Below, piece by piece: positions 23,405-31,373 of a stretch of DNA of 41,217 bases. Each line of letters starts with the position of its first letter. The stretch's first letter is position 1. Source of the stretch: Gammaproteobacteria bacterium (lineage in GTDB: Bacteria > Pseudomonadota > Gammaproteobacteria > Steroidobacterales > Steroidobacteraceae); the NCBI GenBank assembly GCA_004297335.1, contig SCUD01000091.1, forward strand, positions 1 to 41,217, in the 5' to 3' direction. Made by a program: the position numbers and the translations under genes. The notes under the pieces were generated by a model that saw only the letters and a list, made by a program, of their open reading frames with translations, was not told the DNA's origin and made no database searches.

Positions 23405-23911
23405 CTACTTGTGTTCGCGGTGTGAGGCGAAGGCGATGCGGTCGAGCACGCCGAGCAGCACAGCGGAGACGACGAAGGTCATGTGCAGGATCACGTACCA
23501 CATGATCTTGTCGTTCGCGACCTGTTGCGCGTCCATGAAGATGCGCAGCAGGTGAATCGACGAGATCGCGACGATCGAGGCCGCCACCTTGAGCTTGAGC
23601 GTGCCGGCGTCGAGGCGGCCGATCCAGCCGATCGAGTCGGTGCCGGCGGTGTCGATGCGCGAGACGAAGTTCTCATACCCGGAGAACATCACCATCACGA
23701 TCAGGCTGCCGACCAGCACGATGTCGATCATGGACAGCACGGTCAGCACCAGGTCGGCCTCGCTCGCCCCGAGCACGTGCACCAGCACGTGGTACGCCTC
23801 CTGGAAGAACTTCATGCCGAGCGCGATCAGCGCCAGCGACAGCCCGAGGTACAACGGCGCGAGCAGCCAGCGACTGGCGAACAGCAAGGCCTCGATCTGG
23901 CGTTCCAGCAT
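23405..23911 (-). CDS. UPF0114 family membrane protein
   Basis: The 168-residue protein has four helices and is close to YqhA/TIGR00645: '[20 protein letters not shown]', '[20 protein letters not shown]' and '[10 protein letters not shown]', with C-terminal '[20 protein letters not shown]'. The start has GGGGAGA six bases upstream. Its function is unknown, though it is widely conserved. Its 3' end stops eight bases from the mosaic scar. Confidence 0.93.
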   Translation of the reverse strand: MLERQIEALLFASRWLLAPLYLGLSLALIALGMKFFQEAYHVLVHVLGASEADLVLTVLSMIDIVLVGSLIVMVMFSGYENFVSRIDTAGTDSIGWIGRLDAGTLKLKVAASIVAISSIHLLRIFMDAQQVANDKIMWYVILHMTFVVSAVLLGVLDRIAFASHREHK

Positions 23912-24024
23912 GGGATCTCCCCGCGGGGGGCTTCACTTGTTGATGGCGGCGCCATTGTAGCGTCGCGGGACGGAGCTGTGCGCTCGTGAATCTTCGACAA
24001 TCGCCCGCATCGGCCAGGCCAGTC

Positions 24025-25296
24025 CTAGCCGTAGGTACTCGCCTGCCCGGTCGCCTGGTGCTGGCCATCCTTGACCTCGGTGATGACCTGGCGCACGCAG
24101 GCAAGATAGCGCTCGACCTCCTGGTCGGTTTCCAGCGGGTCGATGATGAGGTGTATTCCGGGCTTCATCAGCGGGTAGCAGACGGTTGGCACGCCATGCG
24201 CATTGAGTCCGTTGGCGATGGCGTAGGTGTCGAGCTCATCCGAACCGTAAATGACGAACGCGCTCTCCGGTTCCCAGCGCAGCACCAGCTCCGGGATCGT
24301 GGCAATGCCGCGGCGCAGCCGCTCGATCTGTTCCCGCATGCGCCTTGCGCCCTCGAGATAGCCGCCGCGGCCGAGCATTTTCATGGCGGTCCAGGTCGCG
24401 ACCAGCACGGCCAGCGGGCGCGAGCCCGCCAGTGTGTCCGTCTCGTAGTCACCGCATTGCCACAGCCGGCCGTCGAAATGGAATCGCTGCAGGCGCTGAT
24501 GTGACCCGTCGCGCAACGAGAACGTCGAGATGCCCGGGGGCGCCCAGCCGAACTTGTGCAGGTCGGCCGACATCGAGTCCACGCCGGGCACCAGGAAGTC
24601 GGTCGGTGGCAGGTTTACGCCCAACTCGCGGAAGAACGGGTTCACGAACCCGCCGACGCAGGCATCGACATGGAACCACAGGTCCTTCTCGAGCGACAGC
24701 CGGGCGAGCTCCGGAATCGGGTCGATCAGGCCGTAGGGATAGGAGGGCGCGGACCCGGCAATCAGGATCGTGTGTTCGTCGCAGGCCTCGGCCATGGCGC
24801 GCACGTCGGCCCGGGCGTCATCGCGGATCGCGACGCGGCGGACTTCGAGATCCATGTAGCTCGCCGCCTTCTCGAAGGCGCAGTGCACCGAGGATGGGGC
24901 GACGATGTTCGGCCGCCGCGCCGAGCCCGGGGCCGCCCGGCCTTGCTCGCGGGCCAGTTCCCGGGCGCACTTGACGCCAAAAAAGATGCTCTCGGTACCG
25001 CCAGAGGTGAGCGTCACATGGCCACCGGCCGGGAGGTTCACCAGCTCGGCGACCATGGCCTTGATCTCCGCATCGAAGATGGCCTGGGACGGCAGGTTGG
25101 CCTCGCCGATGTAGGTCTCGCCGAAATACAGCGAGGCCGCCTTCTCCGCCGCCAGCCAGATGTTCTCGATCGGCTTGCGCCAGAAGAAGGAGTATTGCCC
25201 GCTCTGATAGGGGATGCGCTCACCGCGCCGGCGGATCAGCTGATCGAACACCTCGCCCCAGGTCATCCCGTGTTCGCTCAGTGCCTGCTCTGCCAT
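24025..25296 (-). CDS. PLP-dependent lyase/decarboxylase, sphingosine-phosphate-lyase-like
   Basis: The 423-residue enzyme belongs to the group II PLP decarboxylase fold. 'VTLTSGGTESIFFGVKCARE' binds the cofactor phosphate, 'DLWFHVDACVGGFVNPFF' has the Asp pairing with the PLP nitrogen, and 'MSADLHKFGWAPPGIS' holds the Schiff-base Lys248. The sequence resembles sphingosine-1-phosphate lyases and related bacterial proteins more than glutamate or tyrosine decarboxylases. It would cleave a carbon-carbon bond in a phosphorylated amino alcohol, or decarboxylate an amino acid. AGGAG lies before the start. A TetR gene is divergent, 93 bp away, and is its likely regulator. Confidence 0.88.
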   Translation of the reverse strand: MAEQALSEHGMTWGEVFDQLIRRRGERIPYQSGQYSFFWRKPIENIWLAAEKAASLYFGETYIGEANLPSQAIFDAEIKAMVAELVNLPAGGHVTLTSGGTESIFFGVKCARELAREQGRAAPGSARRPNIVAPSSVHCAFEKAASYMDLEVRRVAIRDDARADVRAMAEACDEHTILIAGSAPSYPYGLIDPIPELARLSLEKDLWFHVDACVGGFVNPFFRELGVNLPPTDFLVPGVDSMSADLHKFGWAPPGISTFSLRDGSHQRLQRFHFDGRLWQCGDYETDTLAGSRPLAVLVATWTAMKMLGRGGYLEGARRMREQIERLRRGIATIPELVLRWEPESAFVIYGSDELDTYAIANGLNAHGVPTVCYPLMKPGIHLIIDPLETDQEVERYLACVRQVITEVKDGQHQATGQASTYG

Positions 25297-25389
25297 GACG
25301 ACTCCTGCTGCTGGTCGCGCCGTGGACTAAAAGTATCATAAACCGTGTAACATAACAGAAATCATTCTACGCTTTAAGGGAGATCCAGC
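25297..25389. promoter_or_regulatory. Divergent promoter region, PLP lyase and TetR
   Basis: The 93-bp gap contains an AT-rich core (about 25328-25376) unlike the surrounding GC-rich genes. GTATCATAAACC and GTGTAACATAAC lie head to tail there, with a loosely repeated 'CATAA'. This is the natural place for TetR binding; no perfect palindrome was found. GGGAG sits seven bases before the TetR ATG. Confidence 0.45.
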
Positions 25390-26103
25390 ATGTCGCGCAG
25401 ACGCCGGCAGCGACTCAGGCACATTCGCCGCAGCCGGGGAGAGCGCCCTGAACTCGCTCACCTCAAGTCGAAGCGGGCGCTCAACAAGGCGGCATTCAGG
25501 CAACGCATCCTCGATGCGGCCTGCCAGTTGTTCCAGGAGCACGGCTTCCGGGAAACGACGATGCAGGCAATTGCCATGGTTGCCGGCACCGGCGTGGCCA
25601 CGATCTACAAGCACTTCCAGTCGAAGGAAGACATCTTCTATGAATTGATCGTGCCGGAGATCGACCAGTGCTTCGACCGGGCCGAGTCGATCGTTGCCAA
25701 TCCCCCTGGTGATCCAGTCGCGGCGCTCAAGCGTTTGCTGGCCTGCTACTTTGATCTGGGCCGGAACCGGTTACGGAAGCCCCTGCTCAGCGCGTTCTCC
25801 GTCCCGGGCATGGCGGGCGCATGGAACATCCTCGACGAGGTCGCGGAGGAAACCGACATCCACGCGCGGCAGCTCGTTCGGAACCTGCTGCTGGCTTTCC
25901 AGGCACGTGGCGCCATCCCGCGCTCGCTGAACGTGGAGCAGATGGCCACGATCGTCTACAGCGCGTTCAACCAGAAGTACATTGAATATCTCGCCCACGA
26001 GGATGCCAGGAAGGAACCGGCCATCCGCGAGGTCAATCAGCTGATCACCCTGCTGTTCACGACCTGGCGCACAACGCCCCGGATGACCACGCTCCGGCCG
26101 TAA
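25390..26103 (+). CDS. TetR/AcrR family transcriptional regulator
   Basis: The 237-residue protein has an unusually basic 30-residue lead ('MSRRRRQRLRHIRRSRGERP'). The TetR DNA-binding domain follows: 'RQRILDAACQLFQEHGFRET' and 'VAGTGVATIYKHFQSKEDIF'. The C-terminal ligand domain is helical, with 'KPLLSAFSVPGMAGAWNILD'. It probably represses the divergent PLP enzyme gene, and possibly itself. Confidence 0.93.
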   Translation: MSRRRRQRLRHIRRSRGERPELAHLKSKRALNKAAFRQRILDAACQLFQEHGFRETTMQAIAMVAGTGVATIYKHFQSKEDIFYELIVPEIDQCFDRAESIVANPPGDPVAALKRLLACYFDLGRNRLRKPLLSAFSVPGMAGAWNILDEVAEETDIHARQLVRNLLLAFQARGAIPRSLNVEQMATIVYSAFNQKYIEYLAHEDARKEPAIREVNQLITLLFTTWRTTPRMTTLRP

Positions 26104-26131
26104 GGCTCGCAGGGTTGACGCGTTTTGCCAG

Positions 26132-27802
26132 TCAGTTGCGGAGCAGCGGAGACTGTACCGGCAGCCGTGGGACCACGCTCAGCGGCAACTGCAGGTAGCG
26201 CGCGCCCGGCGTCGGCGAACCCAGTCTCAGGGCCAGTGTCGGCGTCAGCGGCATGATCCGCGGCGCCAGCGGAACGCGACCCAGGCCGGGCGGCGCCAGC
26301 CGCGCATTGATCGCATTCTCCAGCTGCGGGCGGTACGGGGCCAGGCTCGTGGAATAGTTGGCCAGCCGGATCTCGCCGGCGAGCCGGTCGAGCGCCACGC
26401 GCTCGACCGCCAGCCAGACCCCATTGCTGCTGTTCACGCCGATGCGTGCGCACAACTTTACCGCGGCCGTCGCCGCGACCGCCGAAATGTCGAGCGTCGC
26501 ACCGGTCACCGGCCCGGCCGGCATCGGCACGCCGTTCAGCGGTGCGGACGGCGTCACCGAACCGACCACCATGTCTTCCATGCGGGCGGCAAACGCGATC
26601 ACGACCCGGCCAGTGTCGGCGGGATCCGGCTGCACGCGTGGCACCGCCGTTGGTATCACGTGTACGACGAATGCACGCAGCGGCCCGGTTCCGTCCGGGT
26701 CCGGCACGGAGACGGCGCGCAGGGCACCGGCCTGCACCAGCTCAAAGGCAACCTGGTCGAGAAAGGTCCAGGGGATGAACAACTGCGCATGACCCTGCGC
26801 GGCGACCTGCCCGGCACTCTCACCGCGTCGTAGCCACTGCTGGTAGGAGAGTTCCGGTACCGCGCCATCCGGTCGCGCATCCACGGCCACGTTCCAGGCC
26901 GTGTACGCCGAGCCGCGGGTGCCGGCCGCTCCCGTCGTGGTGCTGAGGTCCGTGAGGGCGACGTTGTACAGCAGCAGTCCCAGCTGCGGCAGCGCCAGCG
27001 TCTGCTGCGGGAACTGCTGGTTGGCCAGCGCGCCGAGCGCGGCGTTGGCTTGCTGCCTGAGCAGCGAACCGAAATCGATCTGCGTGGCCAGAACCTTGTT
27101 GGCGGCCTTGGTCATGGCGCTGTTCAGGCTGCTCGCATCGACCACGTTGAACAGCCGGTCGAACCCGAGCACGAAATCGGCGATCTCCGTCAGCCAGGCC
27201 GAATCACTGATGGCGATGCTGCCAATGGCCACGCTGTGCGCGTTCACCGCGTCGACCCGCACCGCATTGCCGCTGCGGGCGACGTTGAGATCGATGCTGC
27301 CGTGCAGGCGCGAGATCGAAACCGTGAAGACCTCATCGAGGCTCATCATCCGCTGCTGCGTGACCGTAGCCAGCGCGGCGAGCTCGGCGCTGTTGGCCCA
27401 GGTCCGCACATGGACCTTGAACGACAACCGCGCGCCGTCGAAATCGAAGTCCAGCAGCAGCCGGCCACGCGGCGCCAGGGCGTCACGGAACCGTGCAGTG
27501 ACATCGTTGCTGTCGACCGGCAGGTCAAAGCGAATGTCGCTGAGCCAGGCCTTCACGAACACGCCAAGGCCGGCGACCGGCATCTTCATTTCGTATTCGC
27601 TGAGCAGCTTGTAGTCGATCGACTGGTGCAGCTGGGGTACGGTGGCGGCCATCTGCGGCAGGACAATCTCGGTCAGTGCCTGGGTGCCGTTCAGGCGCAG
27701 CACGATCGGCTCGGCCGGTGCCGACTGCGCGACGACGCGCAGCGAACCGAGCAGCAGGACCAGGCCGGTGAGCCACACCTGGGGACGGGGATTCGTCGTC
27801 AT
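26132..27802 (-). CDS. Large exported protein, unknown function
   Basis: The 556-residue protein starts at ATG 27802 with GGAGG six bases upstream. Residues 1-25 form a signal peptide ending 'LRVVAQSAPA'. The mature protein is beta-rich with long amphipathic segments and few cysteines. Two halves show similar strand-helix patterns ('FDFDGARLSFKVHVRTWANS' and 'GPVTGATLDISAVAATAAVK'), which brings lipid-binding tubular (TULIP/BPI-like) proteins to mind; that is impression only. I do not recognise a named family. It converges on the TetR gene, 28 bp apart. Confidence 0.75.
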   Translation of the reverse strand: MTTNPRPQVWLTGLVLLLGSLRVVAQSAPAEPIVLRLNGTQALTEIVLPQMAATVPQLHQSIDYKLLSEYEMKMPVAGLGVFVKAWLSDIRFDLPVDSNDVTARFRDALAPRGRLLLDFDFDGARLSFKVHVRTWANSAELAALATVTQQRMMSLDEVFTVSISRLHGSIDLNVARSGNAVRVDAVNAHSVAIGSIAISDSAWLTEIADFVLGFDRLFNVVDASSLNSAMTKAANKVLATQIDFGSLLRQQANAALGALANQQFPQQTLALPQLGLLLYNVALTDLSTTTGAAGTRGSAYTAWNVAVDARPDGAVPELSYQQWLRRGESAGQVAAQGHAQLFIPWTFLDQVAFELVQAGALRAVSVPDPDGTGPLRAFVVHVIPTAVPRVQPDPADTGRVVIAFAARMEDMVVGSVTPSAPLNGVPMPAGPVTGATLDISAVAATAAVKLCARIGVNSSNGVWLAVERVALDRLAGEIRLANYSTSLAPYRPQLENAINARLAPPGLGRVPLAPRIMPLTPTLALRLGSPTPGARYLQLPLSVVPRLPVQSPLLRN

Positions 27803-28178
27803 TGTTGTCCTCCGCTGCGGGATAGAACCCAATGCCGGCCCGAACCGTGGCCGGCCGCCGCTCCAAGCCAAGCCGGTTGAGGGTAGGCGGCCCCGGCGAC
27901 GTTATCAAGCGCCTGATGACAGCGGACCGGATCCTCGAGCGGGTAGTGTTCGCCCTGGCGCCGACGCAAACTCTGCATCCCTGGAGAACGAGCTGATGCT
28001 GGAGGATCCGATGGTACACACGACGATGAACCCTTGGGGTGGGGAGGTTCCTGGCAGCTATGCTCCATTCAGCATGGCGAGTGAAATCGAGGTCGCGGCG
28101 CTGCACGGCGCCGGTCGCAACTTCACTGAGATCGACGGGCCTTTTCGATAGGATCTATGAGAAACGAGGGAGGTGGAT
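27803..28178. other. 376-bp intergenic stretch
   Basis: No recognised gene lies here. A 51-codon frame at 27996-28151 on the plus strand (MLEDPMVHTTMNPWGGEVPG onward) has GGAG eight bases upstream. It matches nothing I know and may be chance. Promoters of the exported proteins on both sides should lie here. Confidence 0.4.
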
Positions 28179-28673
28179 ATGAATCGGCTTGCGTGGCGCG
28201 GCTCCTGGATCGGATTCGTCTTCATGGCCCTTCCCCCGATGGCGCATACCGAGGACCCCGCCAACGGATTCGAGAAGCTCAAGAATCTGGCCGGGGAGTG
28301 GGAAGCGGAGCTCGACGGCGGCCATCTCGTACGATCCTCCTATCGACTGATCTCGAACGGGACGGCGGTCATCGAAAGCATCAACGACGCCACGCACGAA
28401 GACATGGTCACGATCTATCATCCCGACGGTGGAGAGCTCCGAGCCGTGCATTATTGTTCGTCCGCTAATCAGCCTCGCCTCGACGCGGTTTGGGAAGGAG
28501 AGACCTTGGCCTTCTCGATGGTGGACGTGACCAACTTGACCGAACCTGGCCAGCGTCACATCCGGCGGATCACCTTTCGGTTCGAAGACCGTGATCACTA
28601 CATGCAGGAATGGACCCAGCGGGAGAACGGTGAGGATTCGGTCGACACCCTTCGTTTCGTGAGGAAGAAATAG
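28179..28673 (+). CDS. Exported lipocalin-like or DUF1579-like protein
   Basis: The 164-residue protein starts at ATG 28179 with GGGAGG five bases upstream (GTG 28173 also possible). Residues 1-24 form a signal peptide ending 'PPMAHT'. The mature part opens 'FEKLKNLAGEWEAEL' and alternates strands ('HLVRSSYRLISNGTAVIESI'), as in small beta-barrel DUF1579/nitrobindin-like proteins. 'RHIRRITFRFEDRDHYMQEW' is the last strand pair. The ligand is unknown. Codon use is less GC-extreme than in the neighbours, and it begins the accessory stretch. Confidence 0.75.
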   Translation: MNRLAWRGSWIGFVFMALPPMAHTEDPANGFEKLKNLAGEWEAELDGGHLVRSSYRLISNGTAVIESINDATHEDMVTIYHPDGGELRAVHYCSSANQPRLDAVWEGETLAFSMVDVTNLTEPGQRHIRRITFRFEDRDHYMQEWTQRENGEDSVDTLRFVRKK

Positions 28674-29091
28674 AACCTTGGCTGACCGGCCCGGGGAAGC
28701 GCGTCGCGCACCTTTTCAGCAACCGCGGCCCGAAACCAGGGGATGCGTCATGGGCAGTGTTACCCGCCGAGGTCTTGTCCTCGTCTGACAAGGCTTCCTT
28801 GGCGCCTGCCAATTGGCGGCGTCCCCTGTGTATCGTTCCTCGAGTAAGACTTGGGCGTCCGGACGGGCTTCTCCAGGACCATCTTGGCTCTCATCGCAGT
28901 CCGTCGGCCAGGAAACCATGCGGGCGCATCGAATCGCCGGTAACAGTCCCGGTGAGGCAACGGTCCAAGCCAGTAACATTCCTCGTGAGGCAATGCGACA
29001 GTTAGACCTGATCCCATATTTCGCTATCTTGATAGCAAGCCCGCCTTGCCTGTCTAATGTGCGCTCCATAGCACCCCCGGAGAGAATGATG
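28674..29091. other. 418-bp gene-free stretch with two short repeat units
   Basis: No supported gene was seen. It contains two units of the GTAACA...GTGAGGCAA repeat (28940-28962 and 28973-28995). A small palindrome GCTATC-TT-GATAGC (29023-29036) follows, about 55 bp before the next start. Flanking TTAGAC and GTCTAA boxes form a wider inverted pair around it. Confidence 0.5.
28940..28995 (+). repeat. Two tandem-like units, GTAACA-N5-CGTGAGGCAA type
   Basis: The units at 28940 and 28973 share GTAACA, five or six variable bases, then (C/G)GTGAGGCAA; their start-to-start distance is 33 bp. Two more degenerate units occur at 29608-29655. The family appears to be a short interspersed repeat near IS91 debris. 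Confidence 0.6.
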
Positions 29092-29535
29092 ATGAGACGC
29101 GGCTGCAACTGGATGCTTGTGTGTCTGGCGCTGGTTCTTGCGGCCGTACCCGGCGTGCCGCGGGCCGATGATGACGTCCCTTTGACCATGGAGTATTACT
29201 ACAAGGTGAAATGGGGACAGCAGGATGAATTCATTGCGCTTTACAAGAAGAATCATCATCCGCTGCTGAAGGTTCTGGTCGACGCGGGCTACGCTCTGTC
29301 GGTACACGCCGCGTACCCGATCCTGCACTTGCCGGAGTCGGCTCGCTGGGATTACCGGGTGACCGTAGTATTCAGGGATGCGGCCATCGCGTTGAGCGAA
29401 CCGCCACCGGAGTGGGAGCGCGCGCGGGAGCGCCTGTACCCGGATCAAGAGCGCTTCAAGCAGGAAGAGCAAAGGCGCTTTGAACTCCTCGAAGCGCACT
29501 GGGACGTCGCTGTGTCGGATCTCGATCTCGACTAG
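29092..29535 (+). CDS. Small exported protein, unknown function
   Basis: The 147-residue protein has three consecutive in-frame ATGs (29086, 29089, 29092); the last has GGAGAG at the best distance. Residues 1-26 form a signal peptide ending 'VPRADD'. 'MEYYYKVKWGQQDEFIALYK' and 'VTVVFRDAAIALSEPPPEWE' suggest a dimeric alpha/beta-barrel of the EthD/NIPSNAP type, though exported. A Glu/Arg-rich helix occupies about residues 105-135. No catalytic motif was recognised. Confidence 0.75.
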   Translation: MRRGCNWMLVCLALVLAAVPGVPRADDDVPLTMEYYYKVKWGQQDEFIALYKKNHHPLLKVLVDAGYALSVHAAYPILHLPESARWDYRVTVVFRDAAIALSEPPPEWERARERLYPDQERFKQEEQRRFELLEAHWDVAVSDLDLD

Positions 29536-29607
29536 CCGGATGCCTGGCCCGCGGCCAGCGACAAGATCAGAATGCGACCATATCGGACGAGGACACGACC
29601 TCGGCGG

Positions 29608-29655
29608 GTAAACGTTGCCCGCGAGGCATCCGGTAACAGGATTACGTGAGGCAAC
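29608..29655 (+). repeat. Two further units of the GTAACA/GAGGCA repeat
   Basis: GTAAACGTTGCCCGCGAGGC at 29608 is a diverged unit; GTAACAGGATTACGTGAGGC at 29633 is close to the units at 28940 and 28973. The pair ends six bases before an IS91-transposase remnant. Confidence 0.5.
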
Positions 29656-29661
29656 GCGACA

Positions 29662-29756
29662 CCGGAGTTCGCGCTCGACGTGGCGCGGGATCGGGGTCGC
29701 GTCGGGATCACGCTCCCGGGCCCGCGGCGACGGCAGACCCGCGCGCCGGCTCGATC
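29662..29756 (-). pseudogene. IS91-family transposase remnant (short)
   Basis: On the minus strand this fragment reads 'RERDPDATPIPRHVEREL', matching 'RERDADGAPIPRHVEREL' in the longer IS91-type remnant at 35930-36187. The upstream 'RRAGLPSPRA' part also matches it at DNA level with an internal deletion of about 80 bases. It belongs to the N-terminal zinc-binding region of IS91/IS1294 transposases. No element ends were recognised. Confidence 0.65.
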
Positions 29757-29761
29757 GGTTG

Positions 29762-30067
29762 TCAGGCTGCCAGGCGTTTGACCCTCGGACGTGCCTGCTG
29801 CCGTACCTGCCACAGATCGTACTGAGCCTGCAGATGGATCCAGATGTCCGGCTCAGTGCCGAAGACACCTGCCAGACGCGCCGCCCTGTTCGGCGACACG
29901 GGCACCCGACCGTTCACGATTGCGGATACATGCTTGCGACTCACTCCAAGGGCAGCGGCCGCCTGAGTGATCGTCACGCCGAGCGGCCCCATGTACATTT
30001 CCTTGAGGACCTCCCCGGGGTGGGCCGGGTTGTGCATCCGGCCCGAGCTCTCAATGGTAGTCTTCAT
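29762..30067 (-). CDS. HigA-type XRE antitoxin (partner toxin broken)
   Basis: The 101-residue protein starts at [20 protein letters not shown]. '[20 protein letters not shown]' and the helix-turn-helix '[20 protein letters not shown]' are the HigA signature, followed by '[20 protein letters not shown]'. The HigB frame directly upstream overlaps its start by 17 bases. The toxin has lost its start, so this antitoxin may now act alone as a regulator, or neutralise a relative elsewhere. Confidence 0.92.
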   Translation of the reverse strand: MKTTIESSGRMHNPAHPGEVLKEMYMGPLGVTITQAAAALGVSRKHVSAIVNGRVPVSPNRAARLAGVFGTEPDIWIHLQAQYDLWQVRQQARPRVKRLAA

Positions 30068-30302
30068 AATCCACCTCACATGCATGCCCGCCATCGAAAC
30101 GGAACGTCACGCGGTAATTCTCATCCACCCAGACGGAATACCGGTTGCCATGTAATGGATGAAACCGCATTCCGGGCATCGCCATCTGCGCCGCCTGGGT
30201 GCCGGCATTGAGGGCGGTGAGGATCAGATTCAGGCGTTTAGTGTGCTTCGGCTGTACCCTGGGAGCGTTCCCTGCCTCGAATAGCCTAGCAAGGCCCTTG
30301 GT
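30051..30302 (-). pseudogene. HigB toxin lacking N-terminus and start codon
   Basis: The open frame after an in-frame TGA (30305-30303) reads 'TKGLARLFEAGNAPRVQPKH', then 'GMRFHPLHGNRYSVWVDENY' and '[20 protein letters not shown]'. This is a RelE/HigB-type killer protein from about residue 9 to the end. No ATG, GTG or TTG lies between the stop and residue 40. The first eight or nine residues are replaced by unrelated sequence, so the toxin should not be made. Confidence 0.85.
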
Positions 30303-30402
30303 TCAGCGGGGTAGGGACGGGAGTAGAACGTACCGACAAGTACAAGAGATCTGGCGAGACCGGCGGTTGAACAGTCGGACTGTGGTGGGTTGCACGGATC
30401 GT

Positions 30403-30711
30403 CTACGCAGCGTGGGGCCGACTGCGGGCGTCGGCCAACCTCGGCAGCGCCTCCACCGCCTTGCCGGACTCGCGCTCCGCGATGCGCAGCTCATAGAGCT
30501 TCTGAAGGTTGAGCCAGAACTCGGCGGTGGTACCGAAAAAGTGCCCCAGGCGAAGCGCAGTGTCGCCGGTGATGGCACGCTGTCCGTTCAGAATCTGCGT
30601 CACCCGATTCGTGGGGACCTTGATCTGGCGGGCCAGCTCAGCCGCACTCATGCTGAGCTCCTCGAGTTGCTCGGCCAGGTGTTCGCCAGGATGAATTGCC
30701 ATGCGCGCCAT
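30403..30711 (-). CDS. HigA-type XRE antitoxin (second module)
   Basis: The 102-residue protein starts at MARMAIHPGEHLAEQLEELS. The helix-turn-helix is 'SAAELARQIKVPTNRVTQIL', and 'GDTALRLGHFFGTTAEFWLN' is typical of HigA. It follows the HigB gene by seven bases, toxin first as in HigBA. It is distinct in sequence from the HigA at 29762. Confidence 0.94.
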   Translation of the reverse strand: MARMAIHPGEHLAEQLEELSMSAAELARQIKVPTNRVTQILNGQRAITGDTALRLGHFFGTTAEFWLNLQKLYELRIAERESGKAVEALPRLADARSRPHAA

Positions 30712-30718
30712 AATCGCC

Positions 30719-31003
30719 TCAGTGATAGTCCACAATCTCGACGTTGATCGGGCCCCTTGACCCCTTCGGCCACTCAAAACAGATTCGCCACTGATCGTTG
30801 ATCCGAATACTGTATTGGCCCTTTCGATCGCCTTTCAGCGCCTCAAGCCGGTTGCCCGGCAATGCAGCCAGGTCCTCTAGCGTAATCGCCGAGTCGAGCT
30901 GGTCCAGCTTCATCGACGCTTTCTGCGCGATACCGTCAAACGCCTTGACTCGCTTGCCGTCAGCGAAATCACGCGTGTGCTGGTCACGGCAGCTGAGAAT
31001 CAT
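30719..31003 (-). CDS. HigB-type toxin (second module, apparently intact)
   Basis: The 94-residue RelE-fold mRNA interferase starts at MILSCRDQHTRDFADGKRVK. Conserved parts are 'ALPGNRLEALKGDRKGQYSI', 'RINDQWRICFEW' and the C-terminal 'VEIVDYH'. The length is normal for HigB. A near-perfect 26-bp palindrome lies upstream. This is the only TA pair in the 29-37 kb island that looks whole. Confidence 0.94.
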   Translation of the reverse strand: MILSCRDQHTRDFADGKRVKAFDGIAQKASMKLDQLDSAITLEDLAALPGNRLEALKGDRKGQYSIRINDQWRICFEWPKGSRGPINVEIVDYH

Positions 31004-31024
31004 CGATTCCAAAATTCTAGAGCG

Positions 31025-31050
31025 CATTACGCGTGACGTCACGCATAATG
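31025..31050. promoter_or_regulatory. Operator palindrome of the intact higBA module
   Basis: The arms CATTACGCGTGAC and GTCACGCATAATG meet without spacer and pair at 12 of 13 positions. The site lies 22 bases upstream of the higB start and is the probable HigA binding site. It ends 11 bases before repeat copy A. Confidence 0.7.
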
Positions 31051-31061
31051 ACAGCGGGGAC

Positions 31062-31124
31062 GGATAGAATCCAAACGGTCACTTCTTGCCGGGCGCCGGG
31101 CAGGTGGGCGCGCGTCCCGGGCGC
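31062..31124. repeat. Repeat copy A (short, diverged)
   Basis: The first about 63 bases follow copies B and C: GGATAG, CCAAACG, then GCCGGGCAGGTGG and CGTCCCGGGCGC. After 31124 the similarity fades. The rest of the gap to 31373 shows no gene. Its middle contains an imperfect GTGGRCGCGYGTCC palindrome shared by all copies. Confidence 0.65.
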
Positions 31125-31373
31125 ACAGGCGGGCCCAGGAAATCGAGGCGCGGCGGCGAGCGGGTGCGGGAATCGCGGGATCCGGCGCCGGTACCGTGTC
31201 CGCCGCCACCCAAGCGCGGCGCATGGCCGCTCAACTGACAGCTTTCGGGCCGTCGGCGACCGGCCGGTCCCGACAACAGGCCCGTTCTACTTACCAGGCG
31301 GGGTTGGGAGCGCCGCTTGACTTCCTAAACGTATGATGAGCGCATCGTCATTCGCCGTAATTCGGGAGTACGC

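Noticed and set aside
28940-29655. Possible CRISPR-like array
   Set aside because: There are only four imperfect units with uneven spacing, a gene lies between them, and no cas genes are present.
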